A stretch of 61,654 nucleotides of DNA from Tissierellia bacterium (GCA_012838225.1 DUPT01000041.1:1-61654), one strand, 5' to 3'. Positions 25,033 through 34,853 are shown, numbered from the stretch's first letter. Notes: generated from the sequence alone by a model not told the origin. Made by a program: numbers and translations.

Positions 25033-26262
25033 CTAGTCTTGTTGTTCGAATCGTTTCTGATAGGTCTTCTCGATCAGCGGGGCTCTCAGACGGCCCATCT
25101 CCGGCAAGCGAGTGCCGACTAAAGGCCGACAATAATCATAGAAGGCCTTGGTGACATCATTGGCATCCTTATTAAAGAAGTTCTTTGACATGACCTTGGT
25201 CTTGGCTGCCACCAGCGACAGATCGACCAGTTCATAGCTGACAGCATACTCGCCGACGCGCTTGATCGCGACCGAGCCGGTCCGGCCATCAAAGGCGTAC
25301 TTGGCCGCCATCTCACCGACTTCTCTGGCTTCTCTGGCATCGGTATCACTCACGATGCCGGCAAAGCTTCGTTGCAGGTAGCCATAGGTATCACACCGGA
25401 CGCGGCTGATGCCAAGCTTTTCTTTGACCTCGGCCGCCAGCTCATCACCCAAGGCACCCGTGCCCGACAACTGGATATTGCCGTGATCATCTCGTTCACA
25501 ATCCATCAGCTGCGCAATGATCGGCTCACCCTGTTCATCCGAGATCCCTTCGCTGACCGCCACAATGCAGCGGCCATACTTATCATAGACCCGCTTGATA
25601 TCCGCCAGGAACTGCTCGACGCTGAAGGGATTCTCCGGACAATAGATCAGATGGGGACCATCATCATCGAACACCCGAGCCAGCGCCGAAGCGGCGGTCA
25701 AGAATCCGGCATGACGGCCCATGATGATCGCGATATAGACACCGGCCAGGGCGCGGTTGTCCTGATTGACGCCCATCATGGCCTGAACGACAAAGCGAGC
25801 CGCTGAGCCAAAGCCCGGGGTATGATCGTTTTCCATCAGGTCGTTATCGATCGTCTTTGGGATATGGACGGCCACCAGATCGTAGTCCTCATCGACCGCA
25901 AACTCTTTTACGATCCGGACTGTATCGGACGAGTCGTTGCCACCGATATAGAAGAAATAGCGGACATCGTGATGACGCATGATTTCAAACATCCGCTCAC
26001 AATAGTCCCGATCCGGCTTGACCCGGGTGCTCATCAGAGCCGAGGCCGGCGTCCCGGCCAGCAGCCGCAGGTTGTCCTCGGTCTCGAGTGTCAGATCGAT
26101 AAACTCTTCATTGACGATCCCCTCGACGCCGTGGAGCGCACCATAGATCTCGGTGATATTGGGGTTTTTCTTGGCTTCAAGCACCGCCCCGACAAACGAC
26201 TGATTGATGACCGCGGTCGGGCCGCCGCCCTGAGCGATCAGCATCTTTCCTCTTAGTCTCAT
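25033..26262 (-). CDS. Pyrophosphate-type 6-phosphofructokinase
   Basis: The 409-residue protein has the PFK fold motifs MLIAQGGGPTAVINQS, FYIGGNDSSDTV and HIPKTIDNDLMENDHTPGFG. Two positions speak for pyrophosphate as phosphoryl donor: Asp at the second acidic position of GG(N)D, where ATP enzymes have Gly, and Lys in PKTIDND, where ATP enzymes have Gly. It would catalyse the reversible fructose-6-phosphate/fructose-1,6-bisphosphate step in the cytosol, saving ATP. It follows the HAD phosphatase by 11 bases in one operon. AGGAGG precedes the ATG. Confidence 0.88.
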   Translation of the reverse strand: MRLRGKMLIAQGGGPTAVINQSFVGAVLEAKKNPNITEIYGALHGVEGIVNEEFIDLTLETEDNLRLLAGTPASALMSTRVKPDRDYCERMFEIMRHHDVRYFFYIGGNDSSDTVRIVKEFAVDEDYDLVAVHIPKTIDNDLMENDHTPGFGSAARFVVQAMMGVNQDNRALAGVYIAIIMGRHAGFLTAASALARVFDDDGPHLIYCPENPFSVEQFLADIKRVYDKYGRCIVAVSEGISDEQGEPIIAQLMDCERDDHGNIQLSGTGALGDELAAEVKEKLGISRVRCDTYGYLQRSFAGIVSDTDAREAREVGEMAAKYAFDGRTGSVAIKRVGEYAVSYELVDLSLVAAKTKVMSKNFFNKDANDVTKAFYDYCRPLVGTRLPEMGRLRAPLIEKTYQKRFEQQD

Positions 26263-26273
26263 GAAACTACCTC

Positions 26274-27119
26274 CTACTTGATTACTATTTTTTCATTCCG
26301 GTGTTGCTCGATAAAATCAAGCACCGCATCATCCCAATGGTTTCCGATCACGATATCGGCCGTCTGCTTTACGACCGGCAGGGCATTGTTCATCGCAATA
26401 CTGATATCGGCTACCTTTAGCATCGGGATGTCGTTGATATTGTCACCAAACACAACGATCATATCCGCCGGATCCAATTGTTCGCGCACCAGTTCGATGC
26501 CATGGGCCTTCGATGAATCATGCGACGCGATATTGACATACCACCAGCCGCCATAGGCACTCATCGAGTGGACATCGTAGAGTTCAGGAAACGTTTCAAG
26601 ATAACGTCGAAAGGTCTGGATCTCTTCCTCGCGGCCGATGGCCTGCAGGTTGATGATATGATCCCTCGGCAGCTCACGCAGATCCTCGATGACCTCAAAG
26701 ATCTCTTCACCCAGGGACAGGCGATACTCCCGAAACTGCCTCATGCCTTCATTCATTTGATCACTCGGCGTGTACATCTTCTCCACCCCGTCTTCGATCA
26801 GCAGAAACAGAGGGCTGATCGGGGCCTCGATAAAGGCGTCGATGATCTCATCCAAATGATCGTGGGGGAAATAATTGACCACCAGCTTCTCTCCGGTGCG
26901 ATAGTCGGTCAAATAGCTGCCGTTATTTTCTATCACCGGCAAAACGATCGGCAGATCCTGCAGCTCGCTCCGAATAGCATGCATCGTGCGCCCGGTGGCG
27001 ACACTGAAATGGACCCCTTCCTTCATCAGCCGGCGCAGTCTTTCCCGTTGGGGTGACTCGAGCCGGCCCTCGGTATTCAAGAGGGTCCCATCCATGTCAG
27101 AGTAATAGATATTTGCCAT
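26274..27119 (-). CDS. HAD hydrolase, Cof subfamily
   Basis: The 281-residue protein has HAD motif I SDMDGTLL (nucleophile Asp), motif II ATGR, the C2-type cap domain (about 90-190), motif III Lys in SHDSSKAHGIE, and motif IV FGDNINDIPML. Cof-type phosphatases act on sugar phosphates, FMN, pyridoxal phosphate and similar compounds. Linkage with the phosphofructokinase suggests a sugar-phosphate substrate, which is inference. GGAGGAG lies right before the ATG. Confidence 0.9.
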   Translation of the reverse strand: MANIYYSDMDGTLLNTEGRLESPQRERLRRLMKEGVHFSVATGRTMHAIRSELQDLPIVLPVIENNGSYLTDYRTGEKLVVNYFPHDHLDEIIDAFIEAPISPLFLLIEDGVEKMYTPSDQMNEGMRQFREYRLSLGEEIFEVIEDLRELPRDHIINLQAIGREEEIQTFRRYLETFPELYDVHSMSAYGGWWYVNIASHDSSKAHGIELVREQLDPADMIVVFGDNINDIPMLKVADISIAMNNALPVVKQTADIVIGNHWDDAVLDFIEQHRNEKIVIK

Positions 27120-27196
27120 AGCTCCTCCGCCTTAAATGATAACACATTTTCAGTCCTCTTTCGTTAACAGCCGGTTAGACCTGGGCTGAATAAACG

Positions 27197-27224
27197 TTGA
27201 CGTTTTGCGCCACTTCTTTATAAT
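27197..27224 (+). promoter_or_regulatory. Promoter of the SEC-C gene
   Basis: TTGACG (27197-27202), a 16-base spacer and TATAAT (27219-27224), 24 bases before the ATG with GAGGT as ribosome site. Confidence 0.75.
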
Positions 27225-27248
27225 GGTAGAAGAAAAAGTGAGGTAATT

Positions 27249-27785
27249 ATGAAAGTCTACAAACTGTGGCAACAAATGTCGGATACGGCGCTCAACGATC
27301 AGCAACGGGCGATGTTTTGGAGTGAATACTTTGAGACCGAAAAAAGCGTCTACGAGCAGATCCTAAATGAGCGTCCCGAAAAGATCGAGGGCAGCCTCGA
27401 GGAGCTGGCAAAGCGCTTTGGTCTGGAAAGCCCCGTCATGGCCGGCTTTATCGATGGCATCAACGAATCGATCAAGACCCCGGTCGAGCTCGAAGAGCTC
27501 GAAGAGACGACCCCGGTAACGCTTGAGATCGACTACGAAGCGCTCTATCTAAACATGCTTAAAGCCAAGGCCAAATGGCTCTCCTCTTTGCCCCAATGGG
27601 AGGATATCCTAGACAAAGAGACTCGCCTTGAGATCAAACGAAGCTATGCCAAAGAGGGCACGATCATCAAGGAAGAAAAACCCGGTCGAAACGACCCCTG
27701 CCACTGCGGCAGCGGAAAAAAATACAAGCACTGCCATCTGCGAGACGACCAAGAAAAAGAGCTGGCCGAGGCCCAAGCCGAGTGA
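27249..27785 (+). CDS. SEC-C metal-binding motif protein
   Basis: The 178-residue, mostly helical and acidic cytosolic protein ends with a zinc-binding SEC-C motif, [20 protein letters not shown], almost identical to the tail of SecA encoded at 56.9 kb. Small proteins of this kind are common but largely uncharacterised; a role near the ribosome or the Sec machinery is a guess from the motif. It is monocistronic with its own promoter and terminator. Confidence 0.8.
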   Translation: MKVYKLWQQMSDTALNDQQRAMFWSEYFETEKSVYEQILNERPEKIEGSLEELAKRFGLESPVMAGFIDGINESIKTPVELEELEETTPVTLEIDYEALYLNMLKAKAKWLSSLPQWEDILDKETRLEIKRSYAKEGTIIKEEKPGRNDPCHCGSGKKYKHCHLRDDQEKELAEAQAE

Positions 27786-27862
27786 CCTAGACTTCTTTCA
27801 AAAAAGAGCTTCTATGGCACACCGACAAAAAACCATCAAGCCTTAGTCCATACCTATATGAT

Positions 27863-27886
27863 AAAAAGCTGCCGCGGCAGCTTTTT
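27863..27886. terminator. Bidirectional terminator
   Basis: A perfect palindrome AAAAAGCTGCC/GGCAGCTTTTT with flanking A and T runs lies between convergent genes. Confidence 0.9.
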
Positions 27887-27897
27887 CATTTCTCACT

Positions 27898-28947
27898 TTA
27901 TTTTATAAACCGCAACCGATTGATCCTCGTGACCGCCGGTGCGTAGTAGTAATAGATCGTCTCACCCGGCTCACCAAACGGATCGGCCGGCTGATTGAAC
28001 ACCTGAGACCGGGTCGACATATCAAAGATGAACGGGCGATGACGAGCCCCCACCAACCGGATATCGATCAGTCTTTCATTGATGATCCGAACAGCGTGGA
28101 GATTGCCCTCGAGCTGAAGCTTTTGGACCGATAGCTTAGGCCAGGTGTAGAGCTGAAGGCCATTGTCCGATTGGGTGATCGCCCAGCCTGATTGCATGAT
28201 GATCCGATTCACCCGATCATTGACCAGCCAGGAGGTGACCTTTTGGGTCGAGAACTGATACTGGCGCATATAGCGCAGCTCATCGACCTCATAATAGATC
28301 AGGGCGTAGCCGGGAGAGGCCGCCAGTGCCTTGACATAGGCGCCGGCCGGCAGTCTCTTTTCCACGGTCTTGGCTTGGCCCTGGAGATTGTAGATGCCCC
28401 AGGTATTGCCGACCACCAAGGACACGGTGTTTTGATAATAGCTGATCTGAGCCCGAGAGGGTGATCCGTCCCACTGGCTGATGGTATTCACCTCACCCGA
28501 GGGTAGGCTAAAGCTCACCAGCGCGGTCTTCCCATCGGAGTATTCCTTGGTCAGGATCAGCGCCGAGCCATCGACGGCCACGATATTTAGCCGATGAGGC
28601 TTGGCATCGGGCAGTTCACTGATCAACTCGACCTCGGTCGAATAGCGATACAGCCGGTAGGTATAGGCATATTGTTCGCGCAACTGATTGACGGCCGTGA
28701 CATAATAGGCCGTCCCGTTAAAGTCGGCCGAATGAAACAGGTTCTCATCGATCGAGAGCTCGATCACATCCTCCCAGACATAGTCGGTGTCCGGCTCCTT
28801 CGTCACACCTAACACCACCTCGGCCGTCCTGACATCCTCGATCGAGATCCGCTCATCGCGGCTGAAGCGACCGCTGAAATACTGGGTCAGGATCAGTCCC
28901 AGTGTCACGATCAGCAGGAGCCAAATGCTCCAGTTGCGCTTAAACAT
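27898..28947 (-). CDS. Hypothetical membrane-anchored extracytoplasmic protein
   Basis: The 349-residue protein has one N-terminal TM segment (IWLLLIVTLGLILTQYF) and an outside domain rich in beta-strand-like stretches that suggest a propeller-type fold (ALILTKEYSDGKTALVSFSLPSGEVNTI; YLQ-like repeats about every 45 residues). No catalytic motif is seen. Its ATG overlaps the yhaM stop (TGATG), so the two are co-translated. I do not recognise the family. Confidence 0.7.
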   Translation of the reverse strand: MFKRNWSIWLLLIVTLGLILTQYFSGRFSRDERISIEDVRTAEVVLGVTKEPDTDYVWEDVIELSIDENLFHSADFNGTAYYVTAVNQLREQYAYTYRLYRYSTEVELISELPDAKPHRLNIVAVDGSALILTKEYSDGKTALVSFSLPSGEVNTISQWDGSPSRAQISYYQNTVSLVVGNTWGIYNLQGQAKTVEKRLPAGAYVKALAASPGYALIYYEVDELRYMRQYQFSTQKVTSWLVNDRVNRIIMQSGWAITQSDNGLQLYTWPKLSVQKLQLEGNLHAVRIINERLIDIRLVGARHRPFIFDMSTRSQVFNQPADPFGEPGETIYYYYAPAVTRINRLRFIK

Positions 28948-29897
28948 CAGTCAGCCAGATTCGGTCGATAGACCCGCCTTTTCTCAAGCGAGAAGATCGG
29001 CTCGGAGAAGGTCCCGGGCGACAGCTCCGATGTCACCTTCTCGATATCATAGATCCTGGCATCGATCATATCCAAGTGGTGGAGCAGCTCCGCTTCGGCA
29101 AAGTGCGGCTTCTTGGGCGAACCGTATTCGGGATGATAATGATGGCTCAGGATCATATGCTGGATCAAACGACAGATCTCATCACTGATCGAGAGCTCCC
29201 GGCACCAGCGATCGAGAGCGACCACCCCGGTAACCAAGTGACCCAGCAGCTGGCCATCGGCCGTATAGCCGCTGACGATGCCGAGCTCATTGGCCGTCAT
29301 TTCATTGAGCTTATCGATATCATGGAGCAGGATCCCGGCCAAAAGCAGATCCCAGTTGAGGCCATAGATCCGACACAGTGCCTGACCGCTCTGCATCATC
29401 CGATACAGGTGATAGAGCAGGCCGCCCCGCACGGCATGATGATTTCTCATCGCCGCCGGATAATACAGCAGCTTCTCGCGATTGAGCTTGATCACATGCT
29501 CAAGCAGCCGCTTGATCTCGACGTCGTCTAGTGCCGCCACCTGCTCCTCGATCCGAGACAGCATCTCTTCACTGCGGATCGGCGCACTCGGGATGAGTGA
29601 GTCATAGTCGATCGCCTCCCCCGAATGCATCGGTCTGGTCTTGATGACCTTGAGCTGCATCTGATCCATCCACAGCGTGACATCACCTCTAACTTTGATG
29701 ATATCGCCCAGCTGATAGCGGCGCTCGATCTCTTCATCGACGTCCCAGATCTTGGCATTGACCTCACCTGACTTATCCGCCAGCATCAAGTCGAGATATT
29801 TCTTATTATTCGAACTGGTTTTAAGATTGAGGGCCTTGATCAGATAGAAGCCTTCGATCCGGTCACCGGTAATAAAATCCTTAATCAATATTTGCAT
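28947..29897 (-). CDS. yhaM: 3'-5' exoribonuclease YhaM-like, OB-fold plus HD domain
   Basis: The N-terminal OB-fold (MQILIKDFITGDRIEGFYLIK ... YLDLMLADKSGEVNAKIWD) is followed by an HD domain with HHAVRGGLLYHLYRM, LLHDIDKL and HHYHPEYGSP as metal-binding histidines. This is the YhaM arrangement, a Gram-positive 3'-5' exonuclease active on RNA and DNA. The ATG preceded by AGGTG is preferred over an in-frame ATG 15 bases earlier that overlaps this site. TATAAT at 29915-29920 is its likely -10. Confidence 0.9.
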   Translation of the reverse strand: MQILIKDFITGDRIEGFYLIKALNLKTSSNNKKYLDLMLADKSGEVNAKIWDVDEEIERRYQLGDIIKVRGDVTLWMDQMQLKVIKTRPMHSGEAIDYDSLIPSAPIRSEEMLSRIEEQVAALDDVEIKRLLEHVIKLNREKLLYYPAAMRNHHAVRGGLLYHLYRMMQSGQALCRIYGLNWDLLLAGILLHDIDKLNEMTANELGIVSGYTADGQLLGHLVTGVVALDRWCRELSISDEICRLIQHMILSHHYHPEYGSPKKPHFAEAELLHHLDMIDARIYDIEKVTSELSPGTFSEPIFSLEKRRVYRPNLAD

Positions 29898-29937
29898 CTT
29901 TTCACCTCTCATCCATTATAGCAAACAAAAAAATGTC

Positions 29938-31275
29938 CTAGAGTCGATAGCGCCGCATAAACAGGATCAGCCCCGCCAGGCTCAGAAGTCCGATCGGCAG
30001 GCTGATTTTAGCTCCGGTCACTAGAAGTGAGGGAACAAACACCCACTCGGTCACGCTCTCATCCCTGATATAGCCGACGCCCTTATCCGCTTCAAACACC
30101 AGATTGATGCCCTGAGACCGCGGCATGATCCGGCTTAGCGGCCGGTACGTCTTTTGCTGACCGCTGGCAGTATAGAGATAATGTGAATCACCGCCGTTTA
30201 GGCTCTGACGAACGACCACAAAGGACCCCTCGGACATCGAATCCGGCACATAGGCCCCCTCGATCGACTTGACTCGCTCCCCGGCTTCATTATAGACATG
30301 GACCTGGCCGCCTGATTGAGTCAGGCTGTAGCCATCCTCAAACGGCTCAAGAAAACTCAGCTCCGCTTCCGACAGCGGCGCCCCATCGAGCGAAAAATAG
30401 CGATAGGTCAAACGGTGACACAGCAGCAGTCGCGACGGATCCACCATTTCGATCAGATCATAGGACAGACCGCCAAAGTCATTGCCCTCAGGCGTCGTCA
30501 GCCGAAACTGTCCCTCGGAGTCGAGCGTCAGCGTAAGCTTGACATCGTTTTGATAGTCGACCACGAAGCGCTCGGTGTCATCGCCGACCAGCACCAAAGA
30601 ATCCCACCAATCATAGACCTTGGCATAGGGTAAACGGGCCACTTGGGTGCCATCGGTCTGATAGAGAATGATCTCACTGCCGGTCTCGGCCGCCGCCACC
30701 CCGTCTCGAAAGCCGTTTAGGATCGGCGCCTCCGGATTGAAGATCATCTCTCCGGAGCGGTTATGGACGCCGTTCGAGAGATAGACCAGGCCCTCTGAAA
30801 ACGGTGTCTGGAGCTCCTGAGACGTCTGAAACAACGGCTGACCCTGAGCGGTAAAATAGACCGTCGGTTGACCGGCCGCCACCGCCATTAGGGTGTCATC
30901 ACTGTAGCGGATGCGATCATACAAAAAGTCGATGATGATCTCACCCTCATCACTGATCACCCCGACCCTATTGTCCTGGTCGATCAGGATGGCTCCGCCG
31001 GGAAAGAATTCAGCCGTAAACGGGCTGCCGCCAAACACGTGGCGACCGCTTAGATCCAATAGAAAAGGCAGACGGCTCAGATCCGGGTCGATAAAGTCGA
31101 GACTGATCAGACGGGCCGAATTGGCCGTCGCCGGCCGGCCCGAGCCGGGCGCACTCTCCTTGATCCGGTAGTTCGGTCCCGTCAACCAATAGGTGATCGC
31201 CTGAGATCGGAACGCAAAAAACACCGGAAACAACAAGGTGATCACGATGATAAAAAGAATCAATCTGCGTTTCAT
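29938..31275 (-). CDS. Membrane-anchored WG-repeat-like protein
   Basis: The 445-residue protein has an N-terminal TM or signal segment (LILFIIVITLLFPVFFAF) and a C-terminal TM with basic end (ISLPIGLLSLAGLILFMRRYRL). The middle shows repeated units of about 45 residues like WG/KWG repeats (DQDNRVGVISDEGEIIIDFLYDRI; VYNEAGERVKSIEGAYV). The protein is likely displayed outside the membrane; its function is unknown. It follows the metallopeptidase gene by 16 bases. Confidence 0.65.
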   Translation of the reverse strand: MKRRLILFIIVITLLFPVFFAFRSQAITYWLTGPNYRIKESAPGSGRPATANSARLISLDFIDPDLSRLPFLLDLSGRHVFGGSPFTAEFFPGGAILIDQDNRVGVISDEGEIIIDFLYDRIRYSDDTLMAVAAGQPTVYFTAQGQPLFQTSQELQTPFSEGLVYLSNGVHNRSGEMIFNPEAPILNGFRDGVAAAETGSEIILYQTDGTQVARLPYAKVYDWWDSLVLVGDDTERFVVDYQNDVKLTLTLDSEGQFRLTTPEGNDFGGLSYDLIEMVDPSRLLLCHRLTYRYFSLDGAPLSEAELSFLEPFEDGYSLTQSGGQVHVYNEAGERVKSIEGAYVPDSMSEGSFVVVRQSLNGGDSHYLYTASGQQKTYRPLSRIMPRSQGINLVFEADKGVGYIRDESVTEWVFVPSLLVTGAKISLPIGLLSLAGLILFMRRYRL

Positions 31276-31291
31276 AGCACCTCAACTTCTA

Positions 31292-31672
31292 CTAGCGATC
31301 CGTTCCAAAAATATACTTGCGCAGGAATTCGTCGTCGAGATATTCCAGCTCCCGCTCACCCGCCAGGTATTCCCAGTGGTGACGGAATTCATGACGTAGG
31401 GTCTCTCTTAGGCGATCCTTGAGCTCGGCTTTGCTCCGGCCGCCATAGATGCGTTCAAAGGAACCATAATAGATAATGATCTGCTTGCCCAGCTTATTGC
31501 GGACGTATTCGCCCATGATATAGAGCGGCCGCCCGGGGATCGCCTGAGCGTGCTGTTTGGCCTGCTCTCGGATGATAATGCCCTGATTGAGGCCCTCAAA
31601 CAGCTCCTCAGGCAGCTCGTCCACCAGGTCCTCAAGCAGCTCAGTCATTTCCGATACCGTTACAAAAGCCAT
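31292..31672 (-). CDS. Zincin-like metallopeptidase family protein
   Basis: The 126-residue protein has the HExxHxxE-like motif LRHEFRHHWEYLAGE near its C-terminus and the family landmark LYIMGEYVRNKLGKQIIIYYGSF, which fits the PF06262 minimal metallopeptidase family. Relatives are small cytosolic proteins of unknown substrate. ATG at 31670-31672 is chosen because GAGGAGG lies five bases before it. TATAAT at 31696-31701 is a likely -10. Confidence 0.85.
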   Translation of the reverse strand: MAFVTVSEMTELLEDLVDELPEELFEGLNQGIIIREQAKQHAQAIPGRPLYIMGEYVRNKLGKQIIIYYGSFERIYGGRSKAELKDRLRETLRHEFRHHWEYLAGERELEYLDDEFLRKYIFGTDR

Positions 31673-31703
31673 CACTACCTCCTCGTTCTATACTCATTAT
31701 AAC

Positions 31704-31727
31704 TGAAAAGACCCGCCAAAGGGCGGG
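31704..31727 (-). terminator. Terminator after the parvulin gene
   Basis: On the minus strand CCCGCC/GGCGGG with a 4-base loop is followed by TCTTTTC. Confidence 0.75.
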
Positions 31728-31756
31728 CCAAAACCATTATTGGCTCAAAGTCGGAC

Positions 31757-32497
31757 TTAGTCTCGTTCGACCGGATACTTGGCTTTCAGTTGCTCGAGAT
31801 ACTCGGTATAAGCGTCTTGTTGTTTAACATTGCGCAGGTTTTGCTCGATCTGCTCTTTGACCTCGTCAAACTCAAGCTTCCTGGCTTCATGCTTATGATC
31901 GAGCTTGATGATGTGATACCCGAACTGCGTCTGGACCGGCTCAGAGATGTCATCGACCTTCATCGAAAAGGCGGCGTCTTCAAATTCCGGCACCATCTGA
32001 CCGCGGCCGAAGTGACCGAGGTTTCCGCCGTTTTCCTTCGAGGGACAGGTCGAGACTTCGCGGGCTATGGCCGAAAAGTCTTCGCCCTCATCGAGCCGAC
32101 GCTTGACATCCTTGGCCGCTTCTTCGGTATCGACCAGGATGTGGCTGGCACTGATCTCTTCTTGGGTCAAAAACTCATGACCGTGATCGTCATAGTACGC
32201 CTTGACATCGGCCTCATCGGCCGTGATATTCTCCAAGACGGAATTGATGGCCACGCCTCGCAGGAGCTGCTTTTGCAGCCGCTTCATCTCGGCTTGATAC
32301 AGCGGCGACTCCTCGAGCTTTTGCGCTTTGGCATCGAGCAAGAAGAGCTCTTGATTGATCGCTTCTTCGACCAATGCCTCTTCTCCCCCCATCTGCAGCT
32401 GCTGAGCATACTGGGGCGGCATCGATTGGATCAGTTCATTCAATGTCTCCTGGGTGATCTCCACCCCTCCGACCTTGGCATATACTTTATTGTTCAT
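31757..32497 (-). CDS. PpiC/parvulin-type peptidyl-prolyl isomerase, apparently cytosolic
   Basis: The 246-residue protein has a SurA/PrsA-like helical N-domain (MNNKVYAKVGGVEITQETLNE...) and a parvulin domain from about residue 115 (ISASHILVDTEEAAKDV, CPSKENGGNLGHFGRGQMVPEFEDAAF, TQFGYHIIKL). It has no signal peptide or lipobox, so unlike PrsA it should work inside the cell as a folding helper. Start ATG is chosen by the MNNKV N-terminus and AAGGAAGG before it. The longer in-frame start runs back into the glycosidase end. Confidence 0.9.
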   Translation of the reverse strand: MNNKVYAKVGGVEITQETLNELIQSMPPQYAQQLQMGGEEALVEEAINQELFLLDAKAQKLEESPLYQAEMKRLQKQLLRGVAINSVLENITADEADVKAYYDDHGHEFLTQEEISASHILVDTEEAAKDVKRRLDEGEDFSAIAREVSTCPSKENGGNLGHFGRGQMVPEFEDAAFSMKVDDISEPVQTQFGYHIIKLDHKHEARKLEFDEVKEQIEQNLRNVKQQDAYTEYLEQLKAKYPVERD

Positions 32498-32552
32498 AAT
32501 CCTTCCTTTCTGTTGTTCATCATACCCTAACCGCCGGCCGCTTAGCGGCATT

Positions 32553-34853
32553 TTAAGAAATTGTAGCCATATTTTCCGTCCGGACCATAAACGCCAGCTC
32601 CGTCTCACCTAAGCGATCGCTCTTGATTAGAAGCCTCCCCGGCCCGGTGCCGTTGCTTCGCACCAGGATGCCGATGGCCCCGCCGGCCAGGCTGACCATC
32701 TGGGGACCGACCAGCTCGATCGCCCCGCTCGTCTCAAGCAGAAAAGACGCCTGAAGATAGGGCAAGCGGCTGCCGGAATCATCGATCGCTTCGATCCGAA
32801 CGAGCGCCATATCATACGTCTGATACTCGATCAGCTCCTGATGCGAGACATCGATCAACAGACGGGGCCGATGGGCCCGATCGGAGCGTACGCTTAGCTC
32901 ACCGGCTCGAAAGACGTATTCAGCCGCCCGGTCGCCCCAGTTGCCGACATACTTGGTATAGAATCCCCCCAGATCCGATAGCTTATGACCGCGGCTCTCC
33001 AATAGGGGCACCACCTCAGCCGCCAGTGTCGCCTCCAGACCTCCTTGCTCCACAATCTGATAGGCGGCCTGCTTTATCAGCTCGGCCTCGGCGCCGTCGT
33101 AGCCCACCTCAGCCAATTGATCGCCAAACAGATCGTCTAGGATGAGCGGCGGACAGGGTAGACCTGAAAAGCGCTGTCTATCCGGACTCAGCGTCGCGAT
33201 CAGTCGATCGTTTTTATACACCTCGACCGCCGGCTGATTGCTCATCACAACGATCTCTTTCATCAGGATGGCCGGATATTCTCCGATCGAAAGATTGCCC
33301 ATCACCTCAAGCACCGGCTCATCTCGCCGAACGGCATAGAGCGCCGCCGCCGGCTTCTTGATGCGAAAGGCGTCGAGCACGCCGTGGTAGCAGATGCTAT
33401 CACCGCTGCCAAAGTCCTGATGAGTATAGTAGTCGGCCAGACACCAGCCGATCACTCCACTGATGCCGGGTTTGGTATAGTAGGCATCGATCACTCTCGC
33501 ATGGCGCTTGAGCTGTGCCAGACGAAGACTCTCATGATCGAACGACTTGACCGGAAACATATGGCCGCTGTGCTCCGCGATAAAATAGGGCACATCGCCA
33601 CAGACCTCCGACTTATCCAGCAGCCCCGGACTGACTCCGCTATGCGAAAAATCATTATAGCCATAGACCTCCTCCAGTAGCTGAGAGTGGCGATGAGCCC
33701 TTACACCGGTGGTCTGTCGGATCGGATCGGCCGCTTTAGCGGCGGTATGAGCCTGAGTGTAGAAGGCCTCATGATCGGCTGATTCGTTGATCCTTGTCCC
33801 CCACAAGATGATCGATGGATGATGACGCAACTCCACCACCATCTCCCGGGTCATCTGAAGGGATCTCGCCTGCCACTGCCGATCCCCGATATGCTGCCAG
33901 CCCGGGGTCTCGGTGATGACAAACAGTCCCAATTCATCACAGGCCTCCAGGAAATGTCGGCTCTGAGGATAGTGCGATGTCCGCACGACATCAAGACAAA
34001 GCTCTTCTTTTAGGATCTTGGCATCGAGTCGCTGCAGGCTCCTCGGGGCGGCGTAGCCGATATAGGGATAGCTTTGGTGACGATTGAGTCCTATAAGAGG
34101 TCTTTTTTGACCGTTCAGGTAGAAGCCATCAGGCGTAAAGAGTGCCTCTCGAAAGCCGATCCGGACCTCCTCCACCTGTTCATCAAGTGAGATCCGAAAC
34201 CGGTAGAGCACCGGGTCCTCCGGTGACCACAGCTTGGCCTCATAGGGCCAAAACTCCTCTTCGATAGTATCTGACACCGGTCGATCGCAGACCGGGTGCC
34301 AGACATCACTCACGAGTTGTTCGATGATCAGCCGGTGCTGCGCCTGATCCCCCTCGATCGTAGCGGAGAAGTGTAGCCGAGGCTGTTCCAGGACAGCAAA
34401 CGGATAGAGATAAAAGTCTTTCAGGTAGCTCCTCTCCCGAACGATCAGCCCCACCTCGCGGTAGATCCCACCCGGAGCCAGGTAGTCGACGACACCGCCA
34501 AAGGGCGGCAGGTTCTCGCTCTCCATGGCACTGACTAAAACGTAGAGCACGTTGTCCCCCGGTCTGAGCTGCTCCGTTAGCTCCACCTCAAAGGCGCTGT
34601 AGCCGCCGTAGTGAGTCACTAGCAGCTGATCATTTAGATAGACCCGGGCGACATGAGCGATCGCTTCAAACCGGACAAACACCCGCTTGCCATCAAATGC
34701 CTCGCTGTAGGGCAGTCTTTTTTCATAGTGGCCCACCACCTGATAGGACGCCTCCGATACGTGATTGAGCGGCAGCTCCACCATGGTATGCGGCAGCCTG
34801 ACCTTGATCGCCTCGGTCCTTGACTCGATCCAAAACAGCCAATCGTTATTCAT
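32553..34853 (-). CDS. Glycoside hydrolase family 2 protein
   Basis: The 766-residue enzyme has a sugar-binding jelly-roll N-domain (VFVRFEAIAHVARVYLNDQLL), an Ig-like domain, and a TIM barrel with the acid/base Glu in LWGTRINESADHE and the nucleophile Glu in FIAEHSGHMFP. The active-site residues look intact. It has no signal peptide, so it acts on imported sugars; beta-galactosidase or beta-glucuronidase activity is possible. ATG at 34851-34853 follows GAGGAACA; upstream in-frame codons enter the divergent promoter region. Confidence 0.88.
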   Translation of the reverse strand: MNNDWLFWIESRTEAIKVRLPHTMVELPLNHVSEASYQVVGHYEKRLPYSEAFDGKRVFVRFEAIAHVARVYLNDQLLVTHYGGYSAFEVELTEQLRPGDNVLYVLVSAMESENLPPFGGVVDYLAPGGIYREVGLIVRERSYLKDFYLYPFAVLEQPRLHFSATIEGDQAQHRLIIEQLVSDVWHPVCDRPVSDTIEEEFWPYEAKLWSPEDPVLYRFRISLDEQVEEVRIGFREALFTPDGFYLNGQKRPLIGLNRHQSYPYIGYAAPRSLQRLDAKILKEELCLDVVRTSHYPQSRHFLEACDELGLFVITETPGWQHIGDRQWQARSLQMTREMVVELRHHPSIILWGTRINESADHEAFYTQAHTAAKAADPIRQTTGVRAHRHSQLLEEVYGYNDFSHSGVSPGLLDKSEVCGDVPYFIAEHSGHMFPVKSFDHESLRLAQLKRHARVIDAYYTKPGISGVIGWCLADYYTHQDFGSGDSICYHGVLDAFRIKKPAAALYAVRRDEPVLEVMGNLSIGEYPAILMKEIVVMSNQPAVEVYKNDRLIATLSPDRQRFSGLPCPPLILDDLFGDQLAEVGYDGAEAELIKQAAYQIVEQGGLEATLAAEVVPLLESRGHKLSDLGGFYTKYVGNWGDRAAEYVFRAGELSVRSDRAHRPRLLIDVSHQELIEYQTYDMALVRIEAIDDSGSRLPYLQASFLLETSGAIELVGPQMVSLAGGAIGILVRSNGTGPGRLLIKSDRLGETELAFMVRTENMATIS

